The notes beneath the pieces were generated by a model. It was not told the origin of the DNA, made no database searches, and worked only from the letters and a program-made list of their open reading frames with translations. Positions 43,847-52,299 of a stretch of DNA of 64,000 nt are shown here, piece by piece; position 1 is the stretch's first letter; every line of letters begins with the position of its first letter. The stretch comes from DATEPR01 sp036273855 (GTDB lineage Bacteria; Actinomycetota; Actinomycetes; Mycobacteriales; Pseudonocardiaceae), in NCBI GenBank assembly GCA_036273855.1, contig DASUGU010000077.1:98713-162712 (forward strand), written 5' to 3'. The position numbers were made by a program, and so were the translations under genes.

Positions 43847-44656
43847 ATGACACCCGAGCCGACCGACACCGTCGTCGAGTCCACCCAGCGCAACGGCGAG
43901 TTCGTCCAGTCGCTGGACCGCGGCCTCGCCGTCATCCGCGCGTTCGACGCGGACCACCCCGAACTCACCCTCTCCGAGGTGGCCAGGCAGACCGGCCTGA
44001 CCAGGGCGGCCGCCCGGCGGTTCCTGCGCACCCTGGTGGAGATCGGGTACATGCGCACCGACAACGGCAAGTTCGCGTTGCGGCCCAAGGTGCTGGAACT
44101 GGGCTACGCCTACCTGTCCAGCCTGTCGCTGCCCGAACTCGCCCTGCCGCACATGGAGCAACTGGTCGAGCAGGTGCACGAGTCGTCGTCGATGTGCGTG
44201 CTGGACGGCGACGAGATCGTCTACGTCGCGCGGGTGCCGACCAAGCGGATCATGGCCGTGGTGATCGCGGTGGGCACCCGGTTCCCGGCGTACGCGACGT
44301 CGATGGGCCGGGTCCTGCTGGCCGGCAGGTCCGACGACTTCCTGGACGGCTTCTTCACCTCGGCCGAGCTGCGCAGCCTCACCCCGCACACCACGACGGA
44401 CGTCCGCGAGCTGCGGGCCGAGCTGGCCCGGGTGCGGGAACGCGGCTGGGCGATGGTCGACCAGGAACTGGAGGAGGGCCTGCGCGCGGTCGCCGCCCCC
44501 GTCCGCGACGGCTCGGGCCGGGTGGTGGCCGCGGTCAACGTGGCGGTCAACGCGTCGCGCATGACGGCGGCCGAGGTCACGTCCTCGGTGGTGCCGCTCC
44601 TGCTGCACACCGCAGCCCAGATCGCCCAGGACCTGACCGGCGCGCAGGGAGCGTGA
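43847..44656 (+). CDS. pcaR: PcaR, IclR-family regulator of protocatechuate genes
   Basis: A 269-residue IclR regulator. The N-terminal winged helix-turn-helix is at about 25-85 (LTLSEVARQTGLTRAAARRFLRTLVEIGYM), followed by the effector domain with the conserved SSSMCVLDGDEIVYVARV and FPAYATSMGRVLLA blocks. It belongs to the PcaR/PcaU/PobR group by location and sequence. An in-frame GTG at 43835 could add four residues; no strong ribosome site favours either. It probably binds the GTTCG palindrome before pcaI. Confidence 0.9.
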   Translation: MTPEPTDTVVESTQRNGEFVQSLDRGLAVIRAFDADHPELTLSEVARQTGLTRAAARRFLRTLVEIGYMRTDNGKFALRPKVLELGYAYLSSLSLPELALPHMEQLVEQVHESSSMCVLDGDEIVYVARVPTKRIMAVVIAVGTRFPAYATSMGRVLLAGRSDDFLDGFFTSAELRSLTPHTTTDVRELRAELARVRERGWAMVDQELEEGLRAVAAPVRDGSGRVVAAVNVAVNASRMTAAEVTSSVVPLLLHTAAQIAQDLTGAQGA

Positions 44657-44659
44657 CGG

Positions 44660-46732
44660 TCACCGGCTGAGCGCCTTGAGGGCGTCGATCATGGACCTGG
44701 CGGTCTTCAGGTGCGGATCGAGCCGGGTGATCAGCTGGGTGCGGTCGACGTACTCGGGTTCGGCCAGCCTGCGCTCCAGCAGGATGATGCGCCGGGACAT
44801 GTCCTCCCTGCGTTCGCCGATGAGCTCGTCCACGCGGTCGATGACCTGCAGACCCTGCAACTGGGCCGCGGCCAGGAACGCGTTGCGGTAGGACCCGGCG
44901 ACCTCGTCCAGACCCGCGATCATGGCCTTGCGGGCCGCGTCCAGCTGTGTCCGGTTCTGCCTCGAGGAGCGCAGCACCGTGAAGACCACTCCGGCCAGCA
45001 CGGTGACGGCGGCCGGCACGATCAGGATCGGGCCCGTGGCCACGCCCAGCGCGGCGGCCACCGCGGCGGCCACCGGCGTCGAGATGCCGACCACCCCGGA
45101 AATGGCCTGCACGATGTCCTGCGAGCTGGTCCGGTACTTCTCCGACGGTGGCACGGTCAGCCGTTCCAGGTCGATCACCGCGGACGCCGCGGCCATGTCG
45201 GCGGACGACTCGGTGTCGCGCAACGTGGCCCGGATGGTGTCGCCCGCTCCCTTCAGGAAGTTCTCGAAGATCTCCTGCCAGGTCGAGACCGGTCCGTGTT
45301 GCTCGGCGAACTGCTTGAGCAGCGCGACCTTCTGGGTCTCGATCCGGCCGAGGTCCCGGTTGCTGGTCAACACGTTCGCTTCGTTGATCTCGTCGGTGAG
45401 GTGGTCCCGCAGAAAGCCGGTGAGGGACCGGAACACCCGGTCGACCTGCCGGACGGCGTCCCGCAGTTCGAGCTTCAGCCCGTCCCGGACGGTGTTGGCG
45501 GCGGCCGTGAGCTGGGCCAGCCGACGGCTCAGGTCGTCGCGTTCGGTACCGATCTGCTCCACGGACAACCGGGCGGCGTCGAAGATGTTCGTCAACGCCA
45601 GGTAGCGGCGGAACACCAGCTCGTGGGTCTCGCTGGCGATCTGCGCGATGTGCCGCTTTCCGGCACCGGCCTCGATCATGTCCGTGAGTTCGCCGCGCAG
45701 GACGTCCATCTGGCTGGCCGCGATGAACCGCTCGCCCGTGGCCGTCTCGTCGATCCCCCGGTGGTACCGGCCCTTGGCCTCCCAGGCCGGGGACACGGCG
45801 AGAAAGCCGCGTAGGCCGATGAAGGTGTCCACCTTGCTGGTGTCCAGTTCCACCTCCCGCCACAGATTGCGCAGGTAGGTGTTGTTCGCCTCCTGGGCGT
45901 CGGTCCATTCCGGTTCGTCGCGGATATTGCGCATCGCGGCCCGGTCGATCCCGCTCATCACCCAGATGACCCGCTTGCCGCTGCGCACATGCTCCTGGTA
46001 CAGCTCGAAAATCAGGTCCAGATCGTCCTGGGACAGGGTGTGGGTGGCCTGCACGGTGTAGACGAAACAGTCGGACGCCTTCCACGCCTCGCGGGCGATC
46101 CGCTTGTGCTCCTCGCTGACGTTCGGTGCGCCGAAACCCGGCAGGTCGCACAGTTTCGCCGGAATCGCCACGTCGCCGAGCAGAATCTCCACCTCGGCGA
46201 CCCTCAGGTTGCGATGTTCCGCCGACCGCCATTCCGCGATGGCCCGGGGATCGTCGGTCGTGTAGGCGGCGATCTCACCCGGTTTCGGTGAGTTGCCGAT
46301 ATCGGTCCACTCGTCGTGTCCCTCGAACCGGACCCGCAGGAAACCGCGGCCGGAGATGTCGTGTTCGGCGGACTCGGCCACCGGGATCACCATGGCAGGG
46401 CAGGCAGTGGCGACCTTGGCGGTGGAATGCAGCAGCCCGAGGTACTGCTCCGACATCAACTCGTCCGGCCGGTTGACCACGACGTATTCCAGGCGGTTCT
46501 GCAGACCGCCGATGAGGAAACTCTTACCGGACGAGAAACCACCCAGAAACGCGACGTTGAGCAGGTTGGACGCGGCACGCACCCGGTTCTCGCGAACCAC
46601 GGCGGCGGCAGCGCTCACCTCGGCGCGCACCCGATCGGGCTCCGGGTCCAGATCGACCCCGTCGACCAGCCACCGTTCGGCTCCGGCAAGCAGGTGGTCG
46701 ATCTCCAGGCGCATTGTGTCGAGCTCGCTCAC
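44660..46732 (-). CDS. Dynamin-like large GTPase
   Basis: A 690-residue bacterial dynamin-like protein. The P-loop is GGFSSGKS (residues 64-71), G3 is CDLPGFG near 195, and a G4-like SGID follows. A long helical stalk comes next. A hydrophobic Ala/Val/Gly stretch around 555-600 (STPVAAAVAAALGVATGPILIVPAAVTVL) is a probable membrane paddle or hairpin. Such proteins remodel or protect membranes, and some act in stress or phage responses; the role here is unknown. GTG at 46732 is preceded by GGAAG. It is a single gene, not the usual paired arrangement. Confidence 0.82.
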   Translation of the reverse strand: MSELDTMRLEIDHLLAGAERWLVDGVDLDPEPDRVRAEVSAAAAVVRENRVRAASNLLNVAFLGGFSSGKSFLIGGLQNRLEYVVVNRPDELMSEQYLGLLHSTAKVATACPAMVIPVAESAEHDISGRGFLRVRFEGHDEWTDIGNSPKPGEIAAYTTDDPRAIAEWRSAEHRNLRVAEVEILLGDVAIPAKLCDLPGFGAPNVSEEHKRIAREAWKASDCFVYTVQATHTLSQDDLDLIFELYQEHVRSGKRVIWVMSGIDRAAMRNIRDEPEWTDAQEANNTYLRNLWREVELDTSKVDTFIGLRGFLAVSPAWEAKGRYHRGIDETATGERFIAASQMDVLRGELTDMIEAGAGKRHIAQIASETHELVFRRYLALTNIFDAARLSVEQIGTERDDLSRRLAQLTAAANTVRDGLKLELRDAVRQVDRVFRSLTGFLRDHLTDEINEANVLTSNRDLGRIETQKVALLKQFAEQHGPVSTWQEIFENFLKGAGDTIRATLRDTESSADMAAASAVIDLERLTVPPSEKYRTSSQDIVQAISGVVGISTPVAAAVAAALGVATGPILIVPAAVTVLAGVVFTVLRSSRQNRTQLDAARKAMIAGLDEVAGSYRNAFLAAAQLQGLQVIDRVDELIGERREDMSRRIILLERRLAEPEYVDRTQLITRLDPHLKTARSMIDALKALSR

Positions 46733-46872
46733 GCTGCCTACTTCCGTGCGTCCGGTTGGCCGGCGCCAGCATAGTTCGCCGGCACCTACCGGATTGAGCG
46801 GAGCAGCGTAATGGTCGACCACCTCACCGGAATGGTGCTGCCATCAGGCGGAATGGGTTCGCCCGTCAATTG

Positions 46873-46886
46873 CCGGCGGCCGCCGG
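46873..46886. terminator. 14-bp GC palindrome at the 3' end of the deacetylase gene
   Basis: CCGGCGGCCGCCGG, a perfect palindrome, abuts the stop codon of the leftward LmbE-family gene. It could form a short stem that ends transcription. There is no spacer loop or U tract, so confidence is low. The remaining bases of the 154-bp gap before the dynamin gene (46733-46872) presumably include its promoter; nothing else was recognised. Confidence 0.3.
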
Positions 46887-47678
46887 TCACAATCCGGCCA
46901 TGAGGTCCGTCTCCGTGATGCCGGGGCCGTGGCCGGGACGGATGAACCATTCGGTGCCGAACGCGTTGCGGAAGCCGTCGTCGGGCATCGCGAGGAAGAA
47001 CGACTCGTCGCTGATCTGGCTGGCGTGCGCCCGCATGGCGGCGCGCTTGACGTCCAGGTAGGCCGTCACGTCCACGGCGGCGGTGATCTCCGACTCCGGC
47101 TTGCCGAAGCCGGGGTTGTCCTCCACGTCGGGCAGCTCGATCGACGTGTCGCCCGCCTCGGCCATCGCCCGCATCCCGCGGATGATGTGGTCGCGGTTCA
47201 TCGTGGCCTGGTAGACCCTCGGCGTGCCGGCCAGTTCGGCGGCGCGCATGCCGACGCGGTGCACCTGGATGTGGTCGGGGTGGCCGTAGCCGCCGTTGTC
47301 GTCGTAACAGGTCAGCACGTCCGCGGACTCCTCGCGCAGGATGTCCGCGAGCCTGGCGGCCGCCTCCTCGACGTTCGCGCTCCAGAAGGAGCCGGGGACG
47401 TCGTTGGTCGGCTCGCCCATCATTCCGGAGTCGACGTAGCCGAGGAACTCGACGCGGCCGGCGCCGACGATCTTCGCCGAGTCGTTCGTCTCGATGACCC
47501 GCCGCTGCCACAGCGGCTCGTCATCGGCCAGGAACCCCTCGGGCACCTCACCGTTCTCGCCCCTGGTCGCCACGACCAGCACCACCCGGTGCCCCTCGTC
47601 GGCTGCCTTGCGCATCACGCCACCGCAGGTGATGCACTCGTCGTCGGGGTGGGCGTGGAACGACACCAAAGTTGCCAT
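46887..47678 (-). CDS. LmbE/PIG-L-family deacetylase (mycothiol-type)
   Basis: A 263-residue zinc-dependent N-acetylglucosamine deacetylase fold. The metal site is AHPDDE (residues 8-13) with a distal NGGYGHPDHIQVHRVG. The family includes MshB (mycothiol synthesis) and Mca (mycothiol S-conjugate amidase). This sequence is closer to a third actinomycete group, so the substrate is not assigned. ATG 47678 places the HPDDE motif at the usual distance. Confidence 0.82.
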   Translation of the reverse strand: MATLVSFHAHPDDECITCGGVMRKAADEGHRVVLVVATRGENGEVPEGFLADDEPLWQRRVIETNDSAKIVGAGRVEFLGYVDSGMMGEPTNDVPGSFWSANVEEAAARLADILREESADVLTCYDDNGGYGHPDHIQVHRVGMRAAELAGTPRVYQATMNRDHIIRGMRAMAEAGDTSIELPDVEDNPGFGKPESEITAAVDVTAYLDVKRAAMRAHASQISDESFFLAMPDDGFRNAFGTEWFIRPGHGPGITETDLMAGL

Positions 47679-47725
47679 GGCGTCGAACCTACCGATCGCC
47701 ACCGACTTGCTGTGAGCCGTGAAAC

Positions 47726-47759
47726 ATCTGTCTCCGAAAGGCTCGGAGACAGATATAAT
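47726..47759 (+). promoter_or_regulatory. Palindromic operator overlapping a TATAAT promoter
   Basis: A perfect 12-bp inverted repeat, ATCTGTCTCCGA-AAGGC-TCGGAGACAGAT (47726-47754), runs into TATAAT at 47754-47759. A consensus -10 box is rare in this GC-rich DNA. The arrangement looks like a repressor site covering the -35/-10 region of the downstream efflux gene, about 30 bases from its start. No MarR or TetR gene adjoins it, so the regulator is probably encoded elsewhere. Confidence 0.7.
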
Positions 47760-47788
47760 CGGTCTACGACGGGTTGGAGGGGAACCGC

Positions 47789-49180
47789 ATGAGTTGGCCC
47801 GGTGTGCTGCTCCGCGAATCGCCCCGGCCCAGGCGCATCGCCACCGCGACCTGGGCGCCCGCCCTCGTCGTGGCCACCGTCTGCATCGGCGCCTTCATGG
47901 GCCAGCTCGACGCCAGCATCGTGTCGCTCGCCCTGCCGGCCATCGGCCGCGACCTGCACGCGGACAGCGCGCAGACCGAATGGGTCGCGCTGTGCTACCT
48001 GTTGACCCTGGTCAGCCTGGTCGCGCCGGTCGGCAGGCTGGCCGACACGATCGGCCGGAAGCTGCTCTACACGTACGGTTTCGCCGTCTTCGCCCTCGCG
48101 TCACTGGCCTGCGGGCTGGCCCCCAACCTCGCCGTCCTGGACGTGTTCCGGGTGGTGCAGGCGCTGGGTGCCGCGATGCTCCAGGCGAACAGCGTCGCCC
48201 TGATCGCCACGGCCGTGCCCCGCCGGGTGCTGGGCCGCGCGGTCGGCATCCAGGGCGCGGCGCAGGCGGTCGGGCTGGCGCTGGGCCCGGCGGCCGGCGG
48301 CCTGCTGCTGCAACTGGGCAGTTGGCGGCTGCTGTTCCTGCTCACCGTCCCGGCAGGCGTCCTCGGCGTGATCACCGGCTGGCTCTTCCTGCCGCGCAGC
48401 CGGGATCTGCTGCCCCGCAGGCCGGTCGACTGGCGCGGGCTCGGCCTGTTCGTGCCGGCCGTGGCGCTGGTGATGCTGGCCCTGTCGCTGGCCACCCGGT
48501 CCGAACCGCCCACGCTGCTGGCCGCGCTCGTCGTTGCCGCCGCCGTCCTCGGCCTGCTGTTCGTGCGCCACGCCCGCCGGGCCACCGCTCCGCTGCTGGA
48601 CCCGAACCTGTTCCGCCGTAAGGCGTTGCGTGCCGGGCTGGGCAGTGGGCTGCTGTCCTACACGGCCATGTTCGGCCTGCTGTTCACCGCGCCGCTGGCG
48701 CTGGGCGGCGCCTACCACCTGACGTCGGGCCGATCGGGGCTCGTGCTCACCCTGCTGCCTGTCGCGCTCGGCCTCACCGCGCCGTTCGCCGGCCGGCTGG
48801 CCGACCGGTTCGGAGCCCGCGCGGTCACCGTGTCCGGCATGGCCGTGGCCACCGCCGGACTGGCCGGCATCGCCGCGCTGCGGCCCGGTGTCACGACCTT
48901 CGCCGTCCTGCTCGTGGTGATCGGGATCGGCCTGGGCCTGTTCACACCGGCCAACAACGCGGCCGTGATGGCGTCCGCGCCCGCCTGCGACTCGGGTTCG
49001 GCGGCCGGTGTGCTCAACATGACCCGTGGCCTGGGCACCGCGCTGGGCATCGCCGCCGCCACGCTGGTGTTCAGCGCCGCCGGCATGGCCGCCGTCGGCT
49101 GGTTCCTGGGCGGACTGACCGTCCTGGGCGCGCTGCTGGCCGTGCCGCGCGATCAGCCGAAGCCGCCGCCGATCAGGTGA
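47789..49180 (+). CDS. DHA2-type MFS drug efflux transporter
   Basis: A 463-residue drug/H+ antiporter with fourteen hydrophobic segments. It shows motif D1 LDASIVSLALPAIGRDL and motif A-like GRLADTIGRKLLY in the first half, plus the repeat GRLADRFGARAV in the second half. GGAGGGG lies six bases before the ATG. The promoter carries a long perfect palindrome, typical of inducible efflux pumps. Substrate is unknown. Its 3' end overlaps the convergent VIT gene by 28 bp. Confidence 0.88.
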   Translation: MSWPGVLLRESPRPRRIATATWAPALVVATVCIGAFMGQLDASIVSLALPAIGRDLHADSAQTEWVALCYLLTLVSLVAPVGRLADTIGRKLLYTYGFAVFALASLACGLAPNLAVLDVFRVVQALGAAMLQANSVALIATAVPRRVLGRAVGIQGAAQAVGLALGPAAGGLLLQLGSWRLLFLLTVPAGVLGVITGWLFLPRSRDLLPRRPVDWRGLGLFVPAVALVMLALSLATRSEPPTLLAALVVAAAVLGLLFVRHARRATAPLLDPNLFRRKALRAGLGSGLLSYTAMFGLLFTAPLALGGAYHLTSGRSGLVLTLLPVALGLTAPFAGRLADRFGARAVTVSGMAVATAGLAGIAALRPGVTTFAVLLVVIGIGLGLFTPANNAAVMASAPACDSGSAAGVLNMTRGLGTALGIAAATLVFSAAGMAAVGWFLGGLTVLGALLAVPRDQPKPPPIR

Positions 49181-50259
49181 CCGATGCCGAACACCAGCAA
49201 CGCCGCCACACCGCCGACCAGCAACTGGCGCGCCCCGGCCCGCCCGGCGCCCCTGCCGTTCAGCACGCCGATCACCGCGCCCACCGCGAACAGCGCCAGG
49301 CCGGCCAGCACGATCGCGGTCACCAGCGCGGCCGTCCCGGAACCGAAGACGTAGGGCAGCACCACGACCACGGCACCGACGGCGAACGCCAGCAGGCTGG
49401 ACAGCGCGGCCGACCACGGTGAGCCCAGTTCGTCCGGATCCAGCCCGAGTTCCTCGCGCGCCATGGTGTCCAGCGCGATCTCGTCGTCCTTCATGATCGT
49501 CTTGGCCACCTGCTCAGCCTCCTCGGCGGGCAGGCCCTTGGCCCGGTAGATCAGCGCCAGCTCCTCGAACTCGGCCTCCGGGTCGTCGCGCAGCTCCTCG
49601 GCCTCGACGGCGATCTCCCGCTCGTACGCCTCACGCTGGCTGCGCATCGACACGTACTCGCCCGCCGCCATCGAGAACGCGCCGGCCAGCAGTCCGGCCA
49701 GACCGGCGAACAGGATCGTGCCCGCCGCCGCGCCGGAACCGGCGAAGCCCATCACCAGCGACGTGTTGGACACCAGGCCGTCGTTCACGCCGAACACCGC
49801 GGCACGCAGCGCGCCGGACCGGTCACCCCGGTGCCACCGCTCGCGTTTCGCGATGCTGCGGGGGTTGTCGTCGGCCGGTCCGCGCAGCCTGGTCAGCACC
49901 CTGGCGTGGGAGCGTTCGGCGACGGCCATGTCCGGTGTGGCGTCCGGGTCGCCGTCGTACAGGCCGGCGTCGGCGTGCTCGGCCCGTTCCACCAGGGGCA
50001 GCACGGCGTCCACGGAGAAGTGCCGCGCCACCCAGCACAGCAGCCGGGTACGCAGATCGGCGCGGCCGGGACCGGGCACCCGCTCGCCGAGCGCGACCAG
50101 CTTGGCCGCCCAGTGCTCGGCGTGCCGCTCCTCGATCGCGGCGAGCTGCCCGAACACCTCACGGCGCTCGCCGTGCGCACCCTCGGCCAGGCCCCGGTAC
50201 AGCACGGCACTCTGCCGCTCGGCGGCCAGCATCTCGCGGAACCGCGACGCCTCACTCAT
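49153..50259 (-). CDS. VIT/CCC1-family metal transporter with ferritin-like N-domain
   Basis: A 368-residue protein. The N-terminal 140 residues form a rubrerythrin/ferritin-like helical domain with Glu/His residues (AAERQSAVLYRG, AIEERHAEHW). A VIT1/CCC1 membrane domain follows (DGLVSNTSLVMGFAG, AAGEYVSMRSQREAYERE). VIT proteins export or sequester Fe or Mn. The gene overlaps fur by eight bases, so it is probably a metal-responsive operon. ATG 50259 is nine bases after GGAGG. Confidence 0.88.
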   Translation of the reverse strand: MSEASRFREMLAAERQSAVLYRGLAEGAHGERREVFGQLAAIEERHAEHWAAKLVALGERVPGPGRADLRTRLLCWVARHFSVDAVLPLVERAEHADAGLYDGDPDATPDMAVAERSHARVLTRLRGPADDNPRSIAKRERWHRGDRSGALRAAVFGVNDGLVSNTSLVMGFAGSGAAAGTILFAGLAGLLAGAFSMAAGEYVSMRSQREAYEREIAVEAEELRDDPEAEFEELALIYRAKGLPAEEAEQVAKTIMKDDEIALDTMAREELGLDPDELGSPWSAALSSLLAFAVGAVVVVLPYVFGSGTAALVTAIVLAGLALFAVGAVIGVLNGRGAGRAGARQLLVGGVAALLVFGIGHLIGGGFG

Positions 50260-50674
50260 GCCCGCCACCCTCCTTCACACATCCCACGCACACCCCTCGG
50301 AAGATCACCTGCGCCTCGTCCACCTCGCCGAAACCGGGACCCGGCGACAGGCAGGGTCGCTCACCGACGACACACGGCACGTCGGCGATGGCCCCGCACC
50401 GCCGGCACACGAAGTGGTGGTGCCAGGTGTCGGCGATCTCGTAGACGACCGCACCCGGCCCGACGTCCGCGCGCAGCACCACACCGGCCTCGGCCAGCGC
50501 GCCGAGCGCGTTGTAGACGCTCGTCCTGGGCAAGGCGACGCCGTGGTCGGCCAGCCGCTCGTGGACCTCGTCCGCCGTGCGGTGCCCACCCATGTCGTGC
50601 AGCGTCTGCGCGACGGTGACCCTCGGCCGGGTCGCCTTGAGCCCGGCCGCTCGCAGTCGCTCGCCCACCCTCAT
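50252..50674 (-). CDS. Fur-family metalloregulator
   Basis: A 140-residue Fur-superfamily repressor. The winged helix (TRPRVTVAQTLHDMG...LPRTSVYNALGALAEAGVV) precedes the dimer domain. That domain has a His-rich WHHHFVCRRC, and structural Cys pairs CRRC and CVGC. It may sense iron, manganese or peroxide; subgroup is not assigned. ATG 50674 directly follows a 7-1-7 palindrome that includes TACAAT, suggesting a leaderless, autorepressed transcript. It is coupled to the VIT transporter. Confidence 0.9.
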   Translation of the reverse strand: MRVGERLRAAGLKATRPRVTVAQTLHDMGGHRTADEVHERLADHGVALPRTSVYNALGALAEAGVVLRADVGPGAVVYEIADTWHHHFVCRRCGAIADVPCVVGERPCLSPGPGFGEVDEAQVIFRGVCVGCVKEGGGHE

Positions 50675-50689
50675 TTGGACATTGTACAA
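50675..50689 (-). promoter_or_regulatory. Fur-type 7-1-7 box overlapping the fur -10 element
   Basis: TTGGACATTGTACAA is a 7-1-7 inverted repeat with one mismatch, immediately upstream of the fur ATG. On the minus strand it contains TACAAT, whose spacing would put the transcription start at or next to the A of the ATG. Autoregulation and a leaderless mRNA are inferred. Confidence 0.6.
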
Positions 50690-50718
50690 CTTAGCCGGAC
50701 CTGGCTACCCTCGCGACA

Positions 50719-50781
50719 GTGTCGGACGCCCTGACCATGGCCACCATCCTCGACGATGCGAAGATTGGGTTGACGCACTAG
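50719..50781 (+). pseudogene. 5' fragment of the gene split by the integrative element
   Basis: GTG at 50719 opens a frame reading MSDALTMATILDDA (14 codons to 50760). It then crosses into the element and stops at TAG 50781 after KIGLTH. Joined to the segment starting at 55580 it restores a continuous 241-residue protein reading ...ILDDA-AILSLEHQLHL..., which matches how homologues of this conserved actinomycete protein begin. It lies divergent from fur with a 44-bp spacer. In the integrated state it is only a short leader ahead of the integrase gene. Confidence 0.8.
50757..50760. other. attL core (TGCG)
   Basis: The left junction of the element. Host coding sequence ends GACGATGCG and element sequence AAGATTGGG follows. 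The TGCG is repeated at 55576-55579. Replacing everything between restores an in-frame gene. The exact crossover dinucleotide within or beside TGCG is not resolved. Confidence 0.75.
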
Positions 50782-50786
50782 ACTGT

Positions 50787-52229
50787 GTGACCACGAAGCG
50801 CGCAACGCCGTCCCGTGCCGGCCTCTACAAGCGGATCAGCGACGACCGCGAAGGCCTCGAGCTCGGCGTCACCCGGCAGGACGAAGACCTCCGTGACGCG
50901 GCCGGGCGCGCCGGTGACACCGTGGTGGACAGCTACTCGGACAACGACATCTCCGCGTCCACCCGGTCCACCAAGCCGCGGCCCGAGTACGACCGGATGC
51001 TGGCCGACGCCCGCGCCGGGCGCATCGACAAGATCTGGGCCTACACCTCGGCCAGGCTGACCCGGCGCCCGCTCGAACTCGAGGGGCAGATCCAGCTCGC
51101 CGAGCAGTTCGGCATCGAGTTCGCCTACATCCGTTCGCCGTCGTTCGACTTGAACACCGCCAACGGGCGGATGATCGCCCGCATGCTGGCGGCGAAGGAC
51201 GCGAACGAGGCCGAGGAAACCTCCGAGCGGATCGCCCGCAAGATGCAGCAGAAGCGGGCGGCCGGCGAGTGGACCGGCGGCCACCGCCCCTACGGCTGGC
51301 TCGCCGACGGGGTGACACCGGCGGCGGGTGAGTTCGAGTCGATCGCCGAGGCCTGCCGCGACGTGCTCACCGGTGTCAGCGTGCACGCCATCACCCGAGC
51401 ATGGAACGACGCGGGCCGGCGCACCAGCAAGGGCAACCGATGGCAGACGGTGACGGTGCGGCAGATGCTGGTGCGGGCCCGCAACGCCGGTCTGATCGAG
51501 CACGACGGCGCGGTCGTGGGCCGCGGCTCGTGGCCGGCGCCGGTGGACGAGGACACGCTGATGGCGGTGCGCCTGGTGCTGGCCGACCCGACGCGGCGCA
51601 CAGCCCTGGGCAACCAGCCACGCTGGCTGGGATCCGGACTGTACGTGTGTTGGGGGTGCGAGCAGCCGCGCATGAAGGTCGGGTTCACCAGCGGCACGTC
51701 GCCGCGGTACCGGTGCCGCCGGGACCTGCCGGTGCTGGAAGGGCGGCGGCACACGGCCCGCCTGGCCGATCCGCTGGACGCGTTCGTGGAGCACCTGGTG
51801 GTGACCCGGCTGTCCCGGCCGGACGCGGTCGATCTGGTGGGCCGGCGGGACGCGGTGGTAGACATCGCCGGCCTGCGCGGCGAGCGGCAGCGGCTGCGCA
51901 CCCAGCTGGCCGAGATCGACGACGACCGGGATCACGGCCGCATCGACCGGGCGCGGTGGCTGCGCCGCAACCACGAACTGTCCGGGCGGCTGACAACGGT
52001 GAACGCGGAGCTGAACGCGATCGAGGCGGTGGATCCGTTCGCGGGCGTGGTGGGCGTCGATGATCCGGGTGCCGTGTGGTTCGGGTCGGTGCCTGACCGG
52101 TCGGACGGTCTGCCGTTGGATCGGCGCAGGGCGATCCTGGACGCGCTGTACGTGGTGACGGTGCTGCCGGGTCGGGCCGGGTACAACGCGGCGTTCGAGC
52201 CGGAGTGTGTGTCCGTGGTGGAGCGGTAG
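50787..52229 (+). CDS. int: Large serine recombinase (integrase)
   Basis: A 480-residue large serine integrase. The resolvase domain has the catalytic Ser18 in LYKRIS and conserved Arg residues (RLTRRPLELE). The Recombinase domain follows (GHRPYGWLADG...TVTVRQMLVRARNAGLI). A zinc-ribbon region comes next (CWGC ... YRCRR), then a coiled-coil motif (RGERQRLRTQLAEIDDDRD...). The GTG at 50787 is 26 bases inside attL, so in the integrated state it may be read from the promoter of the interrupted host gene. It catalyses attP x attB integration; excision would need a directionality factor not recognised here. Confidence 0.92.
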   Translation: MTTKRATPSRAGLYKRISDDREGLELGVTRQDEDLRDAAGRAGDTVVDSYSDNDISASTRSTKPRPEYDRMLADARAGRIDKIWAYTSARLTRRPLELEGQIQLAEQFGIEFAYIRSPSFDLNTANGRMIARMLAAKDANEAEETSERIARKMQQKRAAGEWTGGHRPYGWLADGVTPAAGEFESIAEACRDVLTGVSVHAITRAWNDAGRRTSKGNRWQTVTVRQMLVRARNAGLIEHDGAVVGRGSWPAPVDEDTLMAVRLVLADPTRRTALGNQPRWLGSGLYVCWGCEQPRMKVGFTSGTSPRYRCRRDLPVLEGRRHTARLADPLDAFVEHLVVTRLSRPDAVDLVGRRDAVVDIAGLRGERQRLRTQLAEIDDDRDHGRIDRARWLRRNHELSGRLTTVNAELNAIEAVDPFAGVVGVDDPGAVWFGSVPDRSDGLPLDRRRAILDALYVVTVLPGRAGYNAAFEPECVSVVER

Positions 52230-52299
52230 GTCTGTCCGCGTCGGTGTGGCGGCGCCGGCTCGGAGGCGCATCGGGAAGGCGGGCCGGGCCGCCATCTGC

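Noticed and set aside
50690..50790. tRNA gene as the integration target
   Set aside because: No cloverleaf or tRNA-like sequence is present. The target is a protein-coding gene, as usual for several serine integrases.
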